From: Stackebrandtia nassauensis DSM 44728
Lineage (GTDB): Bacteria > Actinomycetota > Actinomycetes > Mycobacteriales > Micromonosporaceae
DNA length: 64,000 nt
NCBI RefSeq assembly: GCF_000024545.1
Contig: NC_013947.1
Location: forward strand, 4,278,001-4,342,000
Direction: 5' to 3'
Shown: positions 9,492 to 18,482 of the stretch, one piece after another
Numbering within the stretch: the stretch's first letter is position 1
Layout: every line of letters begins with the position of its first letter
Made by a program: the position numbers and the translations under genes
Notes under the pieces: generated by a model
What the model was told of the DNA's origin: nothing
The model's database searches: none
Seen by the model: the letters and a program-made list of their open reading frames with translations, nothing else

Positions 9492-10487
9492 GTGACGCGA
9501 CAGTCCACAAAGCGCCGTGCGTTCGCGCCGGTGGCGGTCGGTGTTGCCGTTTTCACGGTGCTGGCGGCGGGGCCGGTGCCCGCCTTCGCCGACCCCGAGG
9601 TCAACGAGAAGGACGTCGACGGGGAACTGCAGGAGGCCATCGAGGAGTACCTGGACGCCAAGGAGACCCTCGAGACCACCGACGACCGCCAGGACAAGAT
9701 CAAATCCGAGATCGCCGACAGCAAGAAGCAGGTCAAACGGCTCGGGATCCAGGCCGGTGACTTCGCCGCCGCCGCGTACACCAGCGGCGGTGACCTGCGT
9801 GCCTCCACGATCGTGCTCACCGCCGGTTCCCCGCGCACCGCGATCCAGACGCTGGCGCTGGTCAGCTACCTGGGTGAGCAGACCGGGGCCAAGATCGACG
9901 AGCTGACCGAGGCCCGCGAGGACCTGGAGGCCGAGAAGAAGTCGCTGTCCGACGAGAAGGACAAGGCCGAGAAGGCGCTCGGCAAGCTGGAGTCCGCTCG
10001 CGACAAGGCGGCCCGCGCGGTGGCCTCGGGCGGCGGCAACTCGGCCCAGGGCCCCTCGGCGTCCGACGCCCCCGCCGCCGAACCGGCCCCGGCGGGGTTG
10101 AGCGGCGGCTGCACCGAGGACGACCCCACCCCCGCCGACGGGTGTCTCACGCCCCGCACCCTGCACGCCCTCGAACAGGCCCAGATCGCCGGATTCCAGC
10201 GCTACGTCTCGTGTTACCGGGGCGGTGGTAACGGCGAGCACCCGCAGGGCAGAGCCTGCGACTTCTCCGCCGAACCGGGCGGTTTCGGCGGTGACGCCAC
10301 CGGAGCCGCCAAGGCCTACGGCGACAACCTGGCCGCGTGGCTCGTCGACAACGCCGACGCGCTGGGGGTGATGTACGTGATCTGGTACCGGCAGTTCTGG
10401 GACCCGTCCCAGGGCTGGACCACCTATTCGGGTGGTGGCGGCCCCTCGGGCGCCCACACCAACCACGTTCACCTGTCCATGGTTTGA
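9492..10487 (+). CDS. Secreted coiled-coil protein with M15-like/ARB_07466-type C-terminal metallopeptidase domain
   Basis: 331 aa. An N-terminal signal peptide (KRRAFAPVAVGVAVFTVLAA, cut near AFA-DPEV) is followed by two charged helical coiled-coil stretches (about 35-80 and 130-180), a Ser/Pro/Ala linker and a C-terminal domain from about residue 205. That domain has an HxxGxAxD-like pattern (H250, D257) and a terminal HVH (H325, H327), the ligand layout of M15-type D-Ala-X or L,D-peptidases, so it is probably a zinc cell-wall peptidase exported to the envelope. The layout resembles RipA/RpfB-type envelope proteins that pair coiled coils with lytic domains. The GTG start follows GAAGGACGAA. 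Activity is inferred. Confidence 0.8.
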   Translation: MTRQSTKRRAFAPVAVGVAVFTVLAAGPVPAFADPEVNEKDVDGELQEAIEEYLDAKETLETTDDRQDKIKSEIADSKKQVKRLGIQAGDFAAAAYTSGGDLRASTIVLTAGSPRTAIQTLALVSYLGEQTGAKIDELTEAREDLEAEKKSLSDEKDKAEKALGKLESARDKAARAVASGGGNSAQGPSASDAPAAEPAPAGLSGGCTEDDPTPADGCLTPRTLHALEQAQIAGFQRYVSCYRGGGNGEHPQGRACDFSAEPGGFGGDATGAAKAYGDNLAAWLVDNADALGVMYVIWYRQFWDPSQGWTTYSGGGGPSGAHTNHVHLSMV

Positions 10488-10644
10488 CGAGACTCACCCT
10501 TGTCCATTCAGGCGTCAATCCCGTAACGGAAGGCTCAGGTTCAACCGACAAAATTCGCGTTCACAACTTTTTTGGGAGATTTCGCTCGCGTCGACCCGCC
10601 TCCAAAGACGCGGGCGCGGTGGGCGCTGTGTACCGTTGCTACCC

Positions 10645-11892
10645 ATGGGCACCCCGTTTTATCGGCGAACTGGCTTGACGGCTTTTGTTGGCGTGCTGGC
10701 GCTTGCCGTTTCGGCAGCTTGCGGCGGCGGCTCGGCGAAATTCGTCGATCCTGACAAATCCGTCGTCGAGATCAGCAGCGTCACTCCCAAGAAGGACGCC
10801 AAAGACGTACCCGTGACCACCGAGCTCGAATGGAAGATCGAGAAGGGCGAGCTGATCGATGTTCAGCTGCTCGATCCCAAGGGCAAGAAGGTCAAGGGAG
10901 ACCTGGCCAAGGACAAGAAGTCCTGGATACCCGCCGAACGACTGGAATGGGGCACCAAGTACTCCATCAAGGTCACCGGCACCGACAAGAACAAACTCGA
11001 CAAGACCAGCAAGTCCACATTCACCACCATGGACAAGCCGGGCAACTTCATCAGCGCCTCGCTGTTCAACGGGGACGGCCGCTCCTACGGCAAGGCCATG
11101 CCGGTGATCATGGACTTCCCGCGTGAGTTCTCGGTGCCCGAGGACCAGCGCGCCTCGGTGGAGAAGCGGCTGCGGGTCACCACCGAACCCGAGCAGCCCG
11201 GCGCCTGGCACTGGTTCAGCGGCAACCACCTGGAGTACCGGGCCAAGGAGTTCTGGAAACCCGGCACCAAGATCAACGTCGAACTGGCGCTGGCGGGACA
11301 CCCGCTGGGCGGCGACGTCTACGGTGGCGAAGACGTCAAGATGTCGATGAACATCAACGACGACGACCGCGAGATCAAGGTCAGCAACGAGAAGAAGTCC
11401 ATGACCGCCTTCGAGAACGGCAAGAGCGTCAAGAGCATGGACATCAGTCTCGGCAAGAAGGGCAACGAGTCCTACTCCGGAACCATGACCGTCATGGAGA
11501 AGCTGGAGAAGACGGAGTTCAACACCTTCGACGAGCCGCAGTGCAAGGGCAAGAAGGAAGGCGAGGACGACGACTGCTACAAGACGAAGATCAAGTACGC
11601 CCAGCGTCTGACCTGGAGCGGGCAGTTCATCCACTCGGCGCCGTGGTCGGTGGCCGACCAGGGCAAACGCAACGTCTCGCACGGCTGCGTCAACGTCTCG
11701 GAGAAGAACGCCAAATGGATCTTCGAGTTCGCCTCGGTGGGCACTCCGGTCATCGTGGAGGGCACCGGATTCGAGCTGCCCGCGCAGGATGGCTTCACCG
11801 CCTACAACCTGAGCTGGGAGGACTTCCTCAAGGGCAGTTACCTGTCGCCGCCCGGTGAGGGCGACGACAAGAAGGACGACGAGAAGGACTAA
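10645..11892 (+). CDS. L,D-transpeptidase (YkuD domain), probable lipoprotein
   Basis: 415 aa from ATG 10645. The N-terminus is a signal sequence ending in a possible lipobox before Cys25 (VSAACGGG); Ser at -3 is atypical. Ig-like domains follow (about 35-140 and 145-245), then the catalytic YkuD domain with H330 in FIHSAPWS and SHGCVNVS, whose Cys348 is the nucleophile (the HX(n)SHGCxN signature). The two Ig-like domains before YkuD match mycobacterial LdtMt2-type enzymes, which make 3-3 cross-links in peptidoglycan. It stands alone, 157 bp after the peptidase gene. The C-terminus is highly charged (DDKKDDEKD). A longer open frame upstream lacks a start signal. Confidence 0.92.
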   Translation: MGTPFYRRTGLTAFVGVLALAVSAACGGGSAKFVDPDKSVVEISSVTPKKDAKDVPVTTELEWKIEKGELIDVQLLDPKGKKVKGDLAKDKKSWIPAERLEWGTKYSIKVTGTDKNKLDKTSKSTFTTMDKPGNFISASLFNGDGRSYGKAMPVIMDFPREFSVPEDQRASVEKRLRVTTEPEQPGAWHWFSGNHLEYRAKEFWKPGTKINVELALAGHPLGGDVYGGEDVKMSMNINDDDREIKVSNEKKSMTAFENGKSVKSMDISLGKKGNESYSGTMTVMEKLEKTEFNTFDEPQCKGKKEGEDDDCYKTKIKYAQRLTWSGQFIHSAPWSVADQGKRNVSHGCVNVSEKNAKWIFEFASVGTPVIVEGTGFELPAQDGFTAYNLSWEDFLKGSYLSPPGEGDDKKDDEKD

Positions 11893-11915
11893 CGCTTCTC
11901 ATCGCGAAGACTGAC

Positions 11916-11948
11916 ACCGCCCGGCCGGATACTCGGCCGGGCGGTTTT
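11916..11948. terminator. Rho-independent terminator between convergent genes
   Basis: ACCGCCCGGCCG (11916-11927) and CGGCCGGGCGGT (11934-11945) form a perfect 12-bp stem with loop GATACT, followed by TTTT on the plus strand. It ends the L,D-transpeptidase transcript and abuts the stop codon of the convergent kinase gene, so it may also work in the minus direction. Confidence 0.9.
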
Positions 11949-13283
11949 CTATCCCCGGCGGTGGGTGCGGGCCCGTCGGCCGTTGCCGTTGTCCTGCGGC
12001 TCCCGGTAGACCGCGTCGCCGAAGGTCCACACGATCCGGGCACCGCCCAGCGCGCTGCGGCCGATGTGCAGCCGGCCCCCGGCCGCCTTCGATATCCGGG
12101 CCACGATGTCCAGGCCCAGGCCGCTGGAGCCCGCGCCGCTCTCGCCGCGGGTCAGGGCGGTCATCGGGTCGGCGATGCCGGGTCCGCCGTCCTCGACGAT
12201 GAACCGGCCGGTGGCGGAGTTGAGTTCCAGCGAGAACGGGGCGTCCTGCGGCGTGTGCGCGAAGACGTTGCCGACCAGCGCGTCCACGCAGGACATGACG
12301 TCGTCGCGGGAGATGTTGACCCACAGGCTGTCGCGCAACCCGACCACCCGGTAGCGGCGGCCGTGGTCCTCGGCCAGGACGCTCCACATCGAGATCCGTT
12401 CCCGGACCACCTCGGCGACGTCGCAGCGCTGCCCGGAGCGGTCGGTGATGGAGCGGCGGGCTCCGGCGATCACGGCGTCGACCTCGGCCTCCAGCGCGTC
12501 CACCGAGGCCCGCATCCGGCGGGCGTCGGCTCCCCCGCCCAGCGACTCGGCGTCCAGGCGCAGCGCCGTCAGCGGGGTGCGCAGCCGGTGCGACATGTCG
12601 GCGGCCAGTTCGCGTTCGCCGTCCACCAGCCGCACCACCTTGTCGGCCATCATGTTGAAGGCCAGGCCCGCGTCCTGGAGTTCGTCGGGGCCCGACGGGT
12701 CGACCCGCACCGACAGGTCACCGGCGCCGAACCGGGAGGTGGCGTCGGCCAGGGTCCGGGTGGAGCGGACCACCCTGGCGCCCAGCCGATCGGCCATCAG
12801 CACCGAGACGCCCACCAGGGCCACCGCGATGCCCGCCAGCGTCAGCCAGGCGGTGTTGACGCCCTTGGTGAGCAGCTTGTCGGGGACGTAGACCTCGATG
12901 ACGGCGACCCGGTCCTCGGGCAGCAGGACGGTGCGCAGGTAGGCCACCCCGTCGGGGAGGGTCTCGGTGGAGGTGCGGGCCTGTCGGGCGACCTTGCGGA
13001 TCAGCGACGTCTCCACATGGGACTTGCCGATGACCTGTTCCCCGTTGAGGTGCACGGCGATGCGTTTGCCGACGCCGGAGGACTCACTGGACACGGCCCG
13101 GCGCAGCACCACCGGGTCCTCGGTGGCGGCCAGCACCGTCACCATCGCCCCGGCGGCGTCGCGGGCCTGACTGAGCGCCCGTTCCTCGGCGACCTGCCGC
13201 ACCACCATGCCCAGCGGAATGCAGAAGGCGAGCGCCACCATCAGCGTCGAGGCGATGGCGACCTTCGCCAGCGCCCATCTCAT
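11949..13283 (-). CDS. Sensor histidine kinase
   Basis: 444-aa membrane kinase. There is a TM segment at about 5-27, an extracytoplasmic sensor region of about 115 residues, and a second TM at about 145-165 (WLTLAGIAVALVGVSVLMA), followed by a HAMP linker (RTLADATSRFGAGDLSVRV). The dimerisation/phosphoacceptor helix has H232 in ADMSHRLRTPLTALRLD. The ATPase part retains VEDGGPGIADP (G1/N-box region) and SSGLGLDIVARI (G2). The N-box is weak (GNVFAHTP). The ATG start overlaps the stop of the upstream response regulator gene, so the two are coupled. The signal is unknown. Confidence 0.92.
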   Translation of the reverse strand: MRWALAKVAIASTLMVALAFCIPLGMVVRQVAEERALSQARDAAGAMVTVLAATEDPVVLRRAVSSESSGVGKRIAVHLNGEQVIGKSHVETSLIRKVARQARTSTETLPDGVAYLRTVLLPEDRVAVIEVYVPDKLLTKGVNTAWLTLAGIAVALVGVSVLMADRLGARVVRSTRTLADATSRFGAGDLSVRVDPSGPDELQDAGLAFNMMADKVVRLVDGERELAADMSHRLRTPLTALRLDAESLGGGADARRMRASVDALEAEVDAVIAGARRSITDRSGQRCDVAEVVRERISMWSVLAEDHGRRYRVVGLRDSLWVNISRDDVMSCVDALVGNVFAHTPQDAPFSLELNSATGRFIVEDGGPGIADPMTALTRGESGAGSSGLGLDIVARISKAAGGRLHIGRSALGGARIVWTFGDAVYREPQDNGNGRRARTHRRG

Positions 13284-13987
13284 CTATGGCCCGGCTGCGT
13301 CACGGGCTCGTCGGACAGCATGATGCCGACACCGCGTACGGTGCGCAGCAGCCGGGGTTTGGCGGCGGTCTCGCCGAGTTTGCGGCGCAGCCAGGAAACG
13401 TGGACGTCCACTGTGGCTTCGGCACCGATGTACGGCTGCCGCCACACCTGCTCGACGAGTTCCTGTTTGGACACGACGCGCCCGGCGTGTCGGGCCAGAT
13501 AGGTCAACAGCGAGAACTCGCGCCGGGTCAGCTCCAGTTCGTTCCCGTCCAGCGCGGCCACATGCCGGGACTGGTCGACACTCAGCGGCCCCACTGTGAT
13601 GAGCACCGACTTGGCCGTGTCGGAGGACTCGTGCCGCCGCAGCACCGCCGCGATGCGCGCCAGCAGGTGCGCCGCCGAGAACGGTTTGGTGACGTAGTCG
13701 TCGGCTCCGGCGTTGAGCAACTTGATGATGTCGGTCTCGCCGCGCCGGGCGCTGGCGATGATCACCGGGACGTTGGAGACCCCGCGCAACATGCGCAACG
13801 CGTCCGCACCGTCCAAATCGGGCAACCCGAGGTCCAGAATGACCACATCGGGTGGATCGGCGGTGACTTTCCGCAACGCTTCCAGGGCCGTGGATTCAGC
13901 CCGCACATGATGCCCGGCTTTCGACAGGGCTCGGGTCAGCGCGGCACTGACGTTCGCGTCGTCTTCGATCAGCAAAACCGTGGCCAC
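13280..13987 (-). CDS. OmpR/PhoB-family response regulator
   Basis: 235 aa. The receiver domain (about 1-115) has acidic pocket E8-D9-D10, phospho-acceptor D52 in ILDLGLPD, and the conserved Lys in YVTKPF. The C-terminal winged helix (about 135-228) contains LELTRREFSLLTYLARHAG, QPYIGAEATVDVHVSWLRRKLG and LRTVRGVGIML, standard OmpR-type features. The GTG start at 13987 lies just inside the divergent small membrane protein region. It is co-transcribed with the kinase (4-bp overlap) and is its likely cognate regulator. Confidence 0.95.
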   Translation of the reverse strand: MATVLLIEDDANVSAALTRALSKAGHHVRAESTALEALRKVTADPPDVVILDLGLPDLDGADALRMLRGVSNVPVIIASARRGETDIIKLLNAGADDYVTKPFSAAHLLARIAAVLRRHESSDTAKSVLITVGPLSVDQSRHVAALDGNELELTRREFSLLTYLARHAGRVVSKQELVEQVWRQPYIGAEATVDVHVSWLRRKLGETAAKPRLLRTVRGVGIMLSDEPVTQPGHR

Positions 13988-14033
13988 GACGGCACCCTAC
14001 CGAAACGGCGTTGCTTCTGACAAGATGGCGAGC

Positions 14034-14531
14034 ATGTCTGCCAAGCCCGCCTGGTTGCGGAGCCTCGCCGCGACGGTCGCCTGGGGAGGCGTCACCGCGG
14101 TCGCGGCGGTCGGATCCTGGCTGGGCATGTCGACGGTGCTGACCGGCGACCCCTCCCCCGCGGCGGCGGCCACCGTGGTCACGCCCGACGGCGACACCAG
14201 TCCCTCGGAGAAGTCCTCCAACCCCCGTTCCCGCGACGATCCCCCCGACGAGGGTTCGAGCTCGCCACGGGACGAATGGAACGGCTGGAGCGCGGTCGGC
14301 GACGGCGCCTACGAACGGGCCTTCGACACCGACGGCGGCACGGCGGTGGTCCGGCTGCTGCCCGGCGAGGCGGTCTTCGTGTCGGCCAGCCCCGCCGAGG
14401 GCTACACCGCGCGCCGGGAATGGCCCTCCGACGAGCATCTGGTGGTGACGTTCCACGCCACCGACTCGAAGGTGACCATCGACACCATGTGGCGCGACGA
14501 CCAGCCCTACGCCGACGTCTCGGAGACCTGA
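14034..14531 (+). CDS. Small anchored or secreted protein of unknown function
   Basis: Not recognised. From ATG 14034 the protein is 165 aa: a short cationic N-terminus, a hydrophobic segment at about 8-30 (LAATVAWGGVTAVAAVGSWLGM), a Ser/Pro/Asp-rich linker (about 45-80), and a compact domain of about 80 residues (WNGWSAVGDGAYERAFDTDGG to MWRDDQPYADVSET) that should lie outside the cell. An alternative in-frame ATG is at 14025. A still longer reading would start inside the response regulator gene and is less likely. It diverges from the two-component system and could be a partner or target. Its 3' end overlaps the DUF3817 gene by 25 bp. Confidence 0.6.
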   Translation: MSAKPAWLRSLAATVAWGGVTAVAAVGSWLGMSTVLTGDPSPAAAATVVTPDGDTSPSEKSSNPRSRDDPPDEGSSSPRDEWNGWSAVGDGAYERAFDTDGGTAVVRLLPGEAVFVSASPAEGYTARREWPSDEHLVVTFHATDSKVTIDTMWRDDQPYADVSET

Positions 14532-14857
14532 GGCTCTTCCTGCTCGGCCAGCACCTGACGGGTGGTCCACCGTTCGGTCACAAAGGACACGACTGGCACG
14601 GTTCCGGCCAGCAGCAACAACACCGTGCGCGGCCACAGCGACCAACCCATCCGGCGGGCGAGGTCGAAGGCGAAGGCCAGGTACACCATGTACCCGAAAC
14701 CGTGGATCGGCGAGATGATCGCCGACAGCACCGGTTCACCACCGATGTAACGCACCGGCATCGCCACGAAGAACAGCGCGACGAGGAAGACACTCACGAT
14801 CCACGCGGTCACCTGGTAGCGGCGCAGCGCGGCGCCTATCTCTGGTTTTGCGTCCAT
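14507..14857 (-). CDS. DUF3817 small membrane protein
   Basis: 116 aa with three hydrophobic segments (AWIVSVFLVALFFVAMP, IHGFGYMVYLAFAFDLARR, TVLLLLAGTVPVVSFVTE). The RYIGGEP and PIHGFGYMVYLAF motifs are typical of DUF3817, a small integral membrane family common in actinobacteria and of unknown role. The C-terminal tail is acidic and overlaps the end of the convergent gene. It lies 9 bp after another small membrane protein gene, a neighbour pairing I recall from other actinomycetes. Confidence 0.85.
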   Translation of the reverse strand: MDAKPEIGAALRRYQVTAWIVSVFLVALFFVAMPVRYIGGEPVLSAIISPIHGFGYMVYLAFAFDLARRMGWSLWPRTVLLLLAGTVPVVSFVTERWTTRQVLAEQEEPQVSETSA

Positions 14858-14866
14858 GGTGTTGTC

Positions 14867-15244
14867 CTAACCGGGGTATTCGCCGGGGCGGCGGTTCGGG
14901 TTGGCCGCCAGCCACGACAGGTAGCGATTGTAGGCGTCGGTGGCGTCGTCACCGGTGGCCTTGTCGGGCGCGGGCACCGAGAACGGCGACGACAGCGGCT
15001 CCTCGGTCGGCGCGTCGACACTCGTCGAACCCGCGGCCCGCTTGAGCTCGGCGCGCACCTCCCGGATCCACAGCGCCACCACGAAGGCGGCGAACAGGGG
15101 CCACTGGAAGGTATAACCCCAGCTCAGCATGTTGCCCTCCTGAGCGCGGTTCCACTGCCACCAGCCCAGGCCGAGAAAGGCCAACGTCAGCACCACGCCG
15201 ATCGCGTGCCGAAGCAGCCAAGCTGGAGTCAGGAAGCGGCCCAC
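14867..15244 (-). CDS. Conserved actinobacterial membrane protein
   Basis: 125 aa with two transmembrane helices (AIGVVLTLAFLGLGWWQW and WPLFAAFVVALWIREVRAEL). The conserved LGWWQWNRAQ after helix 1 resembles the membrane start of SURF1-like proteins, but the SURF1 body is missing. The C-terminal half is polar and ends NPNRRPGEYPG. The GTG start at 15244 has no Shine-Dalgarno sequence, suggesting a leaderless transcript. Function unknown. It is probably co-transcribed with the DUF3817 gene. Confidence 0.75.
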   Translation of the reverse strand: MGRFLTPAWLLRHAIGVVLTLAFLGLGWWQWNRAQEGNMLSWGYTFQWPLFAAFVVALWIREVRAELKRAAGSTSVDAPTEEPLSSPFSVPAPDKATGDDATDAYNRYLSWLAANPNRRPGEYPG

Positions 15245-15310
15245 GCCGATGAGGGTAATTGTTGGCGAACCGACATTGACGCTCAGGTACGCGTCGGGTG
15301 GAATGGGTCG

Positions 15311-16303
15311 ATGCCTCGTCTCACCGATGTCCGAAGCCGTCTCGGGCTGCCCGATTCCGCCGCAAGCTGGTACGACACCTGGGAGCGGCTCGGGCCGCCG
15401 GAGGGGCCGGTGCCGTTGCCGTCGGCGGCCGAGCTCGATTCGCTGCTTACCGGCAGGCTGGGTTGTGATCCGATCGACGCCGCGGCGGTCGCCGCCGCTC
15501 GTCCCGATCCCGACGCGGACCCGGAGCTGTGGTGGGTCATGGAGCGCTGTTATCGGCACCTGTTGGCCGATATGGGTGGGATTGAGATGCTGCTGTGGCC
15601 CCAGCTGCCCGACAAGTGGGGTGCGACGGGGCGGTTCGTGCACCTGTACGCGCTGCTGGCCGCGATTCCCGAAACGTTGGCGTACAACCGGAGTCGGGGT
15701 ATCGAGGACGAGATCACCTGGGCGACATTGTCCAATGTGGCGGAGAAGTTGCGGTTGAACCGGGCCCGGTTCGGGGTTCCGGGGCTTGAGGTGGCGCACT
15801 GGTTCACGTTGCATTTTCGGGGGGCGATTCACAGGTTGGGGCGGCTGGAGTTCGCGCCCGAGCGGGCCGGGGAGGGTTTTCCGGACGTGGACGCCGGGGA
15901 TCTGGTGTTGGGGGTGCACATTCCGCAGGACGGCGGGCCGATGTCGCCCGACGCGTGCGCGGCGTCGATCGCGTGGGCGCGGGAGTTCTTCCCGCACCAT
16001 TTCGGGGACCGGTTCGCGTCGCGGCCGCTGTTCGTGTGCTCGTCGTGGCTGCTGGACCCGAAGCTGGCCGAGGTGCTGCGGCCGGACGCGAACATCGTGG
16101 CGTTCCAGAAGCTGTTCGAGCTGCTCCCGGCCGGTGAGGACGCTAGTGAGCTGGGCGAGAAGGACGTGCTGCGGTTCGTGTTCGACCAGGTCGGGGACAC
16201 CGACCTGGCGAGCCTGCCGCGCGATTCGACGCTGCGGCGAGTGCTGGCGGAGGGGTTCGCGGAGCCGCGCGGCTGGCAGGTACGCACGGGCTGGTTTCGC
16301 TAG
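15311..16303 (+). CDS. GNAT-type acyltransferase domain protein (actinobacterial two-domain family)
   Basis: 330 aa. The N-terminal half is helical (RLGLPDSAASWYDTWERLG) and the C-terminal half resembles acyltransferase proteins of the DUF5596/GNAT-like family (LEVAHWFTLHFRGAIHRLGRLEF, LGVHIPQDGGPMSPDAC, VCSSWLLDPKLAEVL, FQKLFELLP). This family is annotated as N-acyltransferase, but I know of no assigned substrate. The ATG at 15311 is the first in-frame start after the divergent gene. Its stop overlaps the convergent hydrolase gene by 4 bp. The frame stays open far upstream only because of GC bias. Confidence 0.75.
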   Translation: MPRLTDVRSRLGLPDSAASWYDTWERLGPPEGPVPLPSAAELDSLLTGRLGCDPIDAAAVAAARPDPDADPELWWVMERCYRHLLADMGGIEMLLWPQLPDKWGATGRFVHLYALLAAIPETLAYNRSRGIEDEITWATLSNVAEKLRLNRARFGVPGLEVAHWFTLHFRGAIHRLGRLEFAPERAGEGFPDVDAGDLVLGVHIPQDGGPMSPDACAASIAWAREFFPHHFGDRFASRPLFVCSSWLLDPKLAEVLRPDANIVAFQKLFELLPAGEDASELGEKDVLRFVFDQVGDTDLASLPRDSTLRRVLAEGFAEPRGWQVRTGWFR

Positions 16304-17136
16304 CGGGCGGTCAGTCCGGCCGAGTCGGCCAGTGTGGCCACGCCGTCGATGACCTCGGCGCCGCCGACGAGTTCGAGCTCGTTGTGGTCGGCGCCGTCGA
16401 TGGCCAGTTTCGTGACCTCAGCCCCGGAGTTCTCGGCGGACTCGGCCACCCGTTTGCTCAGGTCGGGCGGCACGATGGAGTCGCCGGTGCCGTAGGCGAC
16501 CAGCAGCGGCACCCCGGTTTTGGTTACATTGGACTCGACCGGGTAGGTCTCGGTCAGCAGCAGCCGCACCGGCAGGTACGGGTAGTGCCGCTGCCCCACG
16601 TCGGGCAGCGAGGTGAACGGCGAGCGCAGCACCATCGCGGCGGGCGGGTGGTCGAGCGCCAGTTTGCTGACGACCCCACAGCCCAGGCTCTCCCCGAAGT
16701 AGACGATGCGATCGGTGTCGAATCCGGCCGGGCCGGTCAGGTGGTCCAGCGCGGCCTTCGCGTCAGCGTACAGGCCGTCCTCGTCGGGCGAGCCGGGATT
16801 GCCGCCGTAGCCCCGGTAGTCGAAGACCAGGACGGTGAACCCCTTGGCGGTCAACGCTTCGGCGAGGCCGATGCGGTTGAGCCGGTTGCCGCCGTTACCG
16901 TTGGCCACCAGGACGGCGGTCTTCCGGTCAGCTCCGGTCGGTGCGAACTGCCACGCGGCCAGTTTCAGATCGTCCGAAGTGCGCAGTTCGACCTCGGTGG
17001 CGGAGTCGGGGACCGGCGGCGCGGAGGTGTCGGGGAAATAGATCAGCTGCCGCTGGAACCACCAGGCCATGGTCAACAATAGAACGATCACGGCCACCGC
17101 GACCAGGACGGTGCGCAGGAACCGGCGTTTCACCAT
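16300..17136 (-). CDS. Membrane-anchored alpha/beta hydrolase
   Basis: 278 aa. An N-terminal helix (LRTVLVAVAVIVLLLTMAWWF) anchors an extracytoplasmic alpha/beta hydrolase. The nucleophile elbow is GESLGCG (Ser), the oxyanion region is NGNGGNR, FDYRGYGGNPG precedes it, and the acid/base pair is probably Asp in YGTGDSIVPP and His in IDGADHNELE. The overall layout matches bacterial homologues of the Bem46/ABHD13 family (YfhR-like). Substrate unknown. The ATG at 17136 is chosen because the protein then begins just before the TM helix; the extension upstream is out of context. Confidence 0.85.
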   Translation of the reverse strand: MVKRRFLRTVLVAVAVIVLLLTMAWWFQRQLIYFPDTSAPPVPDSATEVELRTSDDLKLAAWQFAPTGADRKTAVLVANGNGGNRLNRIGLAEALTAKGFTVLVFDYRGYGGNPGSPDEDGLYADAKAALDHLTGPAGFDTDRIVYFGESLGCGVVSKLALDHPPAAMVLRSPFTSLPDVGQRHYPYLPVRLLLTETYPVESNVTKTGVPLLVAYGTGDSIVPPDLSKRVAESAENSGAEVTKLAIDGADHNELELVGGAEVIDGVATLADSAGLTAR

Positions 17137-17159
17137 CCCCGCATTATCGCCGAACCGGG

Positions 17160-18323
17160 TCAGGTGCCGCAGGTCCAGGTGACGGCGCTGGTGGGCTGCC
17201 CCATGTCGCCTCCCGGCCGGGGCAGCGATTCTCCGGTGAGGACCGAACCGTCGCGGCTGGCGTCCTGGACGAGCCCGTGGTCGAGCCCCTTCGGGGCGTC
17301 CAATGTGGGTAGCTTGACGAGCTCGTCGCCGTCGTCCTGGCGGGTGGGGATCGGCCAGTCGCCCGGGTGCGAGACCCCGTAGACCCGGCCCTCGTCGTCG
17401 ATCGCTTTGGGCATCAGGTCGGGGCTGAGCCGCTGCATCCGCCCCGGATCCGACAGTCGCCACCGCAGGTGTGGTATCTCGACACCACCCGACAGCACCC
17501 AGTCTCCGGCGACATCGATCGGCAGCGCGTTCGTGACCGGCTCGGGCAACTTCCATCCCTTGCCGTCCGATCGCCACAGCCACGGTTCGCCCACTCCGCC
17601 GGAGTCCTCCTGGTCCTTGCTGGGTCGGTACTGGTAGCCCAGGGCCATGCCGCCGTCGGTGATCGCGGTGACGGTGCCCCGCATACCTTCGCGCACCTGA
17701 AGTTCGACAGGTGTGGAGGATCCGGCCTTCCACAGCAGCGGGGTGGGAAGCTGCGGCGTTACGTACTCCTCCGTCGTGGTGACACGCTTGCCGTACGTGA
17801 TCGCGTTGCCGACGACCTCACCGGAGTCATTGACGTCCACGAGCCGCACGAACTCGGCGCCGGGATAGTTCACTGTGGTCTTTTTGCCGACGTACAGCCA
17901 GCTCGTCTCGCCCCCGTCACTGACGAAATCACCGACCACGGCACCGTTGGAGTTGACGTCGCCGTTCTGCAACGTCTCAGCGGAGAGGGTCTCGCGGTCG
18001 CCGTCGCGCCACAGGACGGTCTGGGAGTCGTAGTCCTCGTCGGTCAGCTCACCGACGACGTTTTCTCCGTCGGGGCTGATCTTGAGCCCGGTGGCGTCCT
18101 TGCCGTCTCCGGGCAGTTCGGCGATCTCGCACTCGCCGGTCGGCGGTTTCACGCCCAGCGATGACACCACCTCGGCGTTGAGGGGAGGTGAGGTGCTGAC
18201 CTCGTCCAGCGGCGACGGGTTCGAGTCACCAGTGACCACCACGACCAAGACCGCTGTGATGCCCGCCAGCGCCGCGATCACCGACGCCCAACGGATGAAA
18301 CGCTTGCGGGGAAACAACTCCAT
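17160..18323 (-). CDS. Secreted/anchored beta-propeller-like repeat protein
   Basis: 387 aa. The N-terminal anchor (RFIRWASVIAALAGITAVLVVVVTG) is followed by a repetitive extracellular domain. Recurring units of the type D-x-N/D-x-x-G-x-VVG-x-x (KISPDGENVVGEL, VNSNGAVVGDF, VNDSGEVVGNA, ITDGGMALGYQ, IDDEGRVYGVS) resemble HAF/WD40-like propeller repeats. ATG 18323 is preceded by AAGGAAGG. No catalytic residues are recognisable; binding or sensing is possible. It lies 23 bp upstream of the hydrolase gene on the same strand, so the two are probably co-transcribed. Confidence 0.7.
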   Translation of the reverse strand: MELFPRKRFIRWASVIAALAGITAVLVVVVTGDSNPSPLDEVSTSPPLNAEVVSSLGVKPPTGECEIAELPGDGKDATGLKISPDGENVVGELTDEDYDSQTVLWRDGDRETLSAETLQNGDVNSNGAVVGDFVSDGGETSWLYVGKKTTVNYPGAEFVRLVDVNDSGEVVGNAITYGKRVTTTEEYVTPQLPTPLLWKAGSSTPVELQVREGMRGTVTAITDGGMALGYQYRPSKDQEDSGGVGEPWLWRSDGKGWKLPEPVTNALPIDVAGDWVLSGGVEIPHLRWRLSDPGRMQRLSPDLMPKAIDDEGRVYGVSHPGDWPIPTRQDDGDELVKLPTLDAPKGLDHGLVQDASRDGSVLTGESLPRPGGDMGQPTSAVTWTCGT

Positions 18324-18482
18324 GACGCCTTCCTTGCCGCGGCAAAACATGAATCCTAGACGCAGAAATCCACGTTTACCAATATTCGACGGCTGTGGAC
18401 GAGCATTGGCGGTAAGACGCCACCGGCCCGGTCCGCTCACCTGCCGCGATCGAGACCACCCCACCCTCTAAACTCCGAGAAC

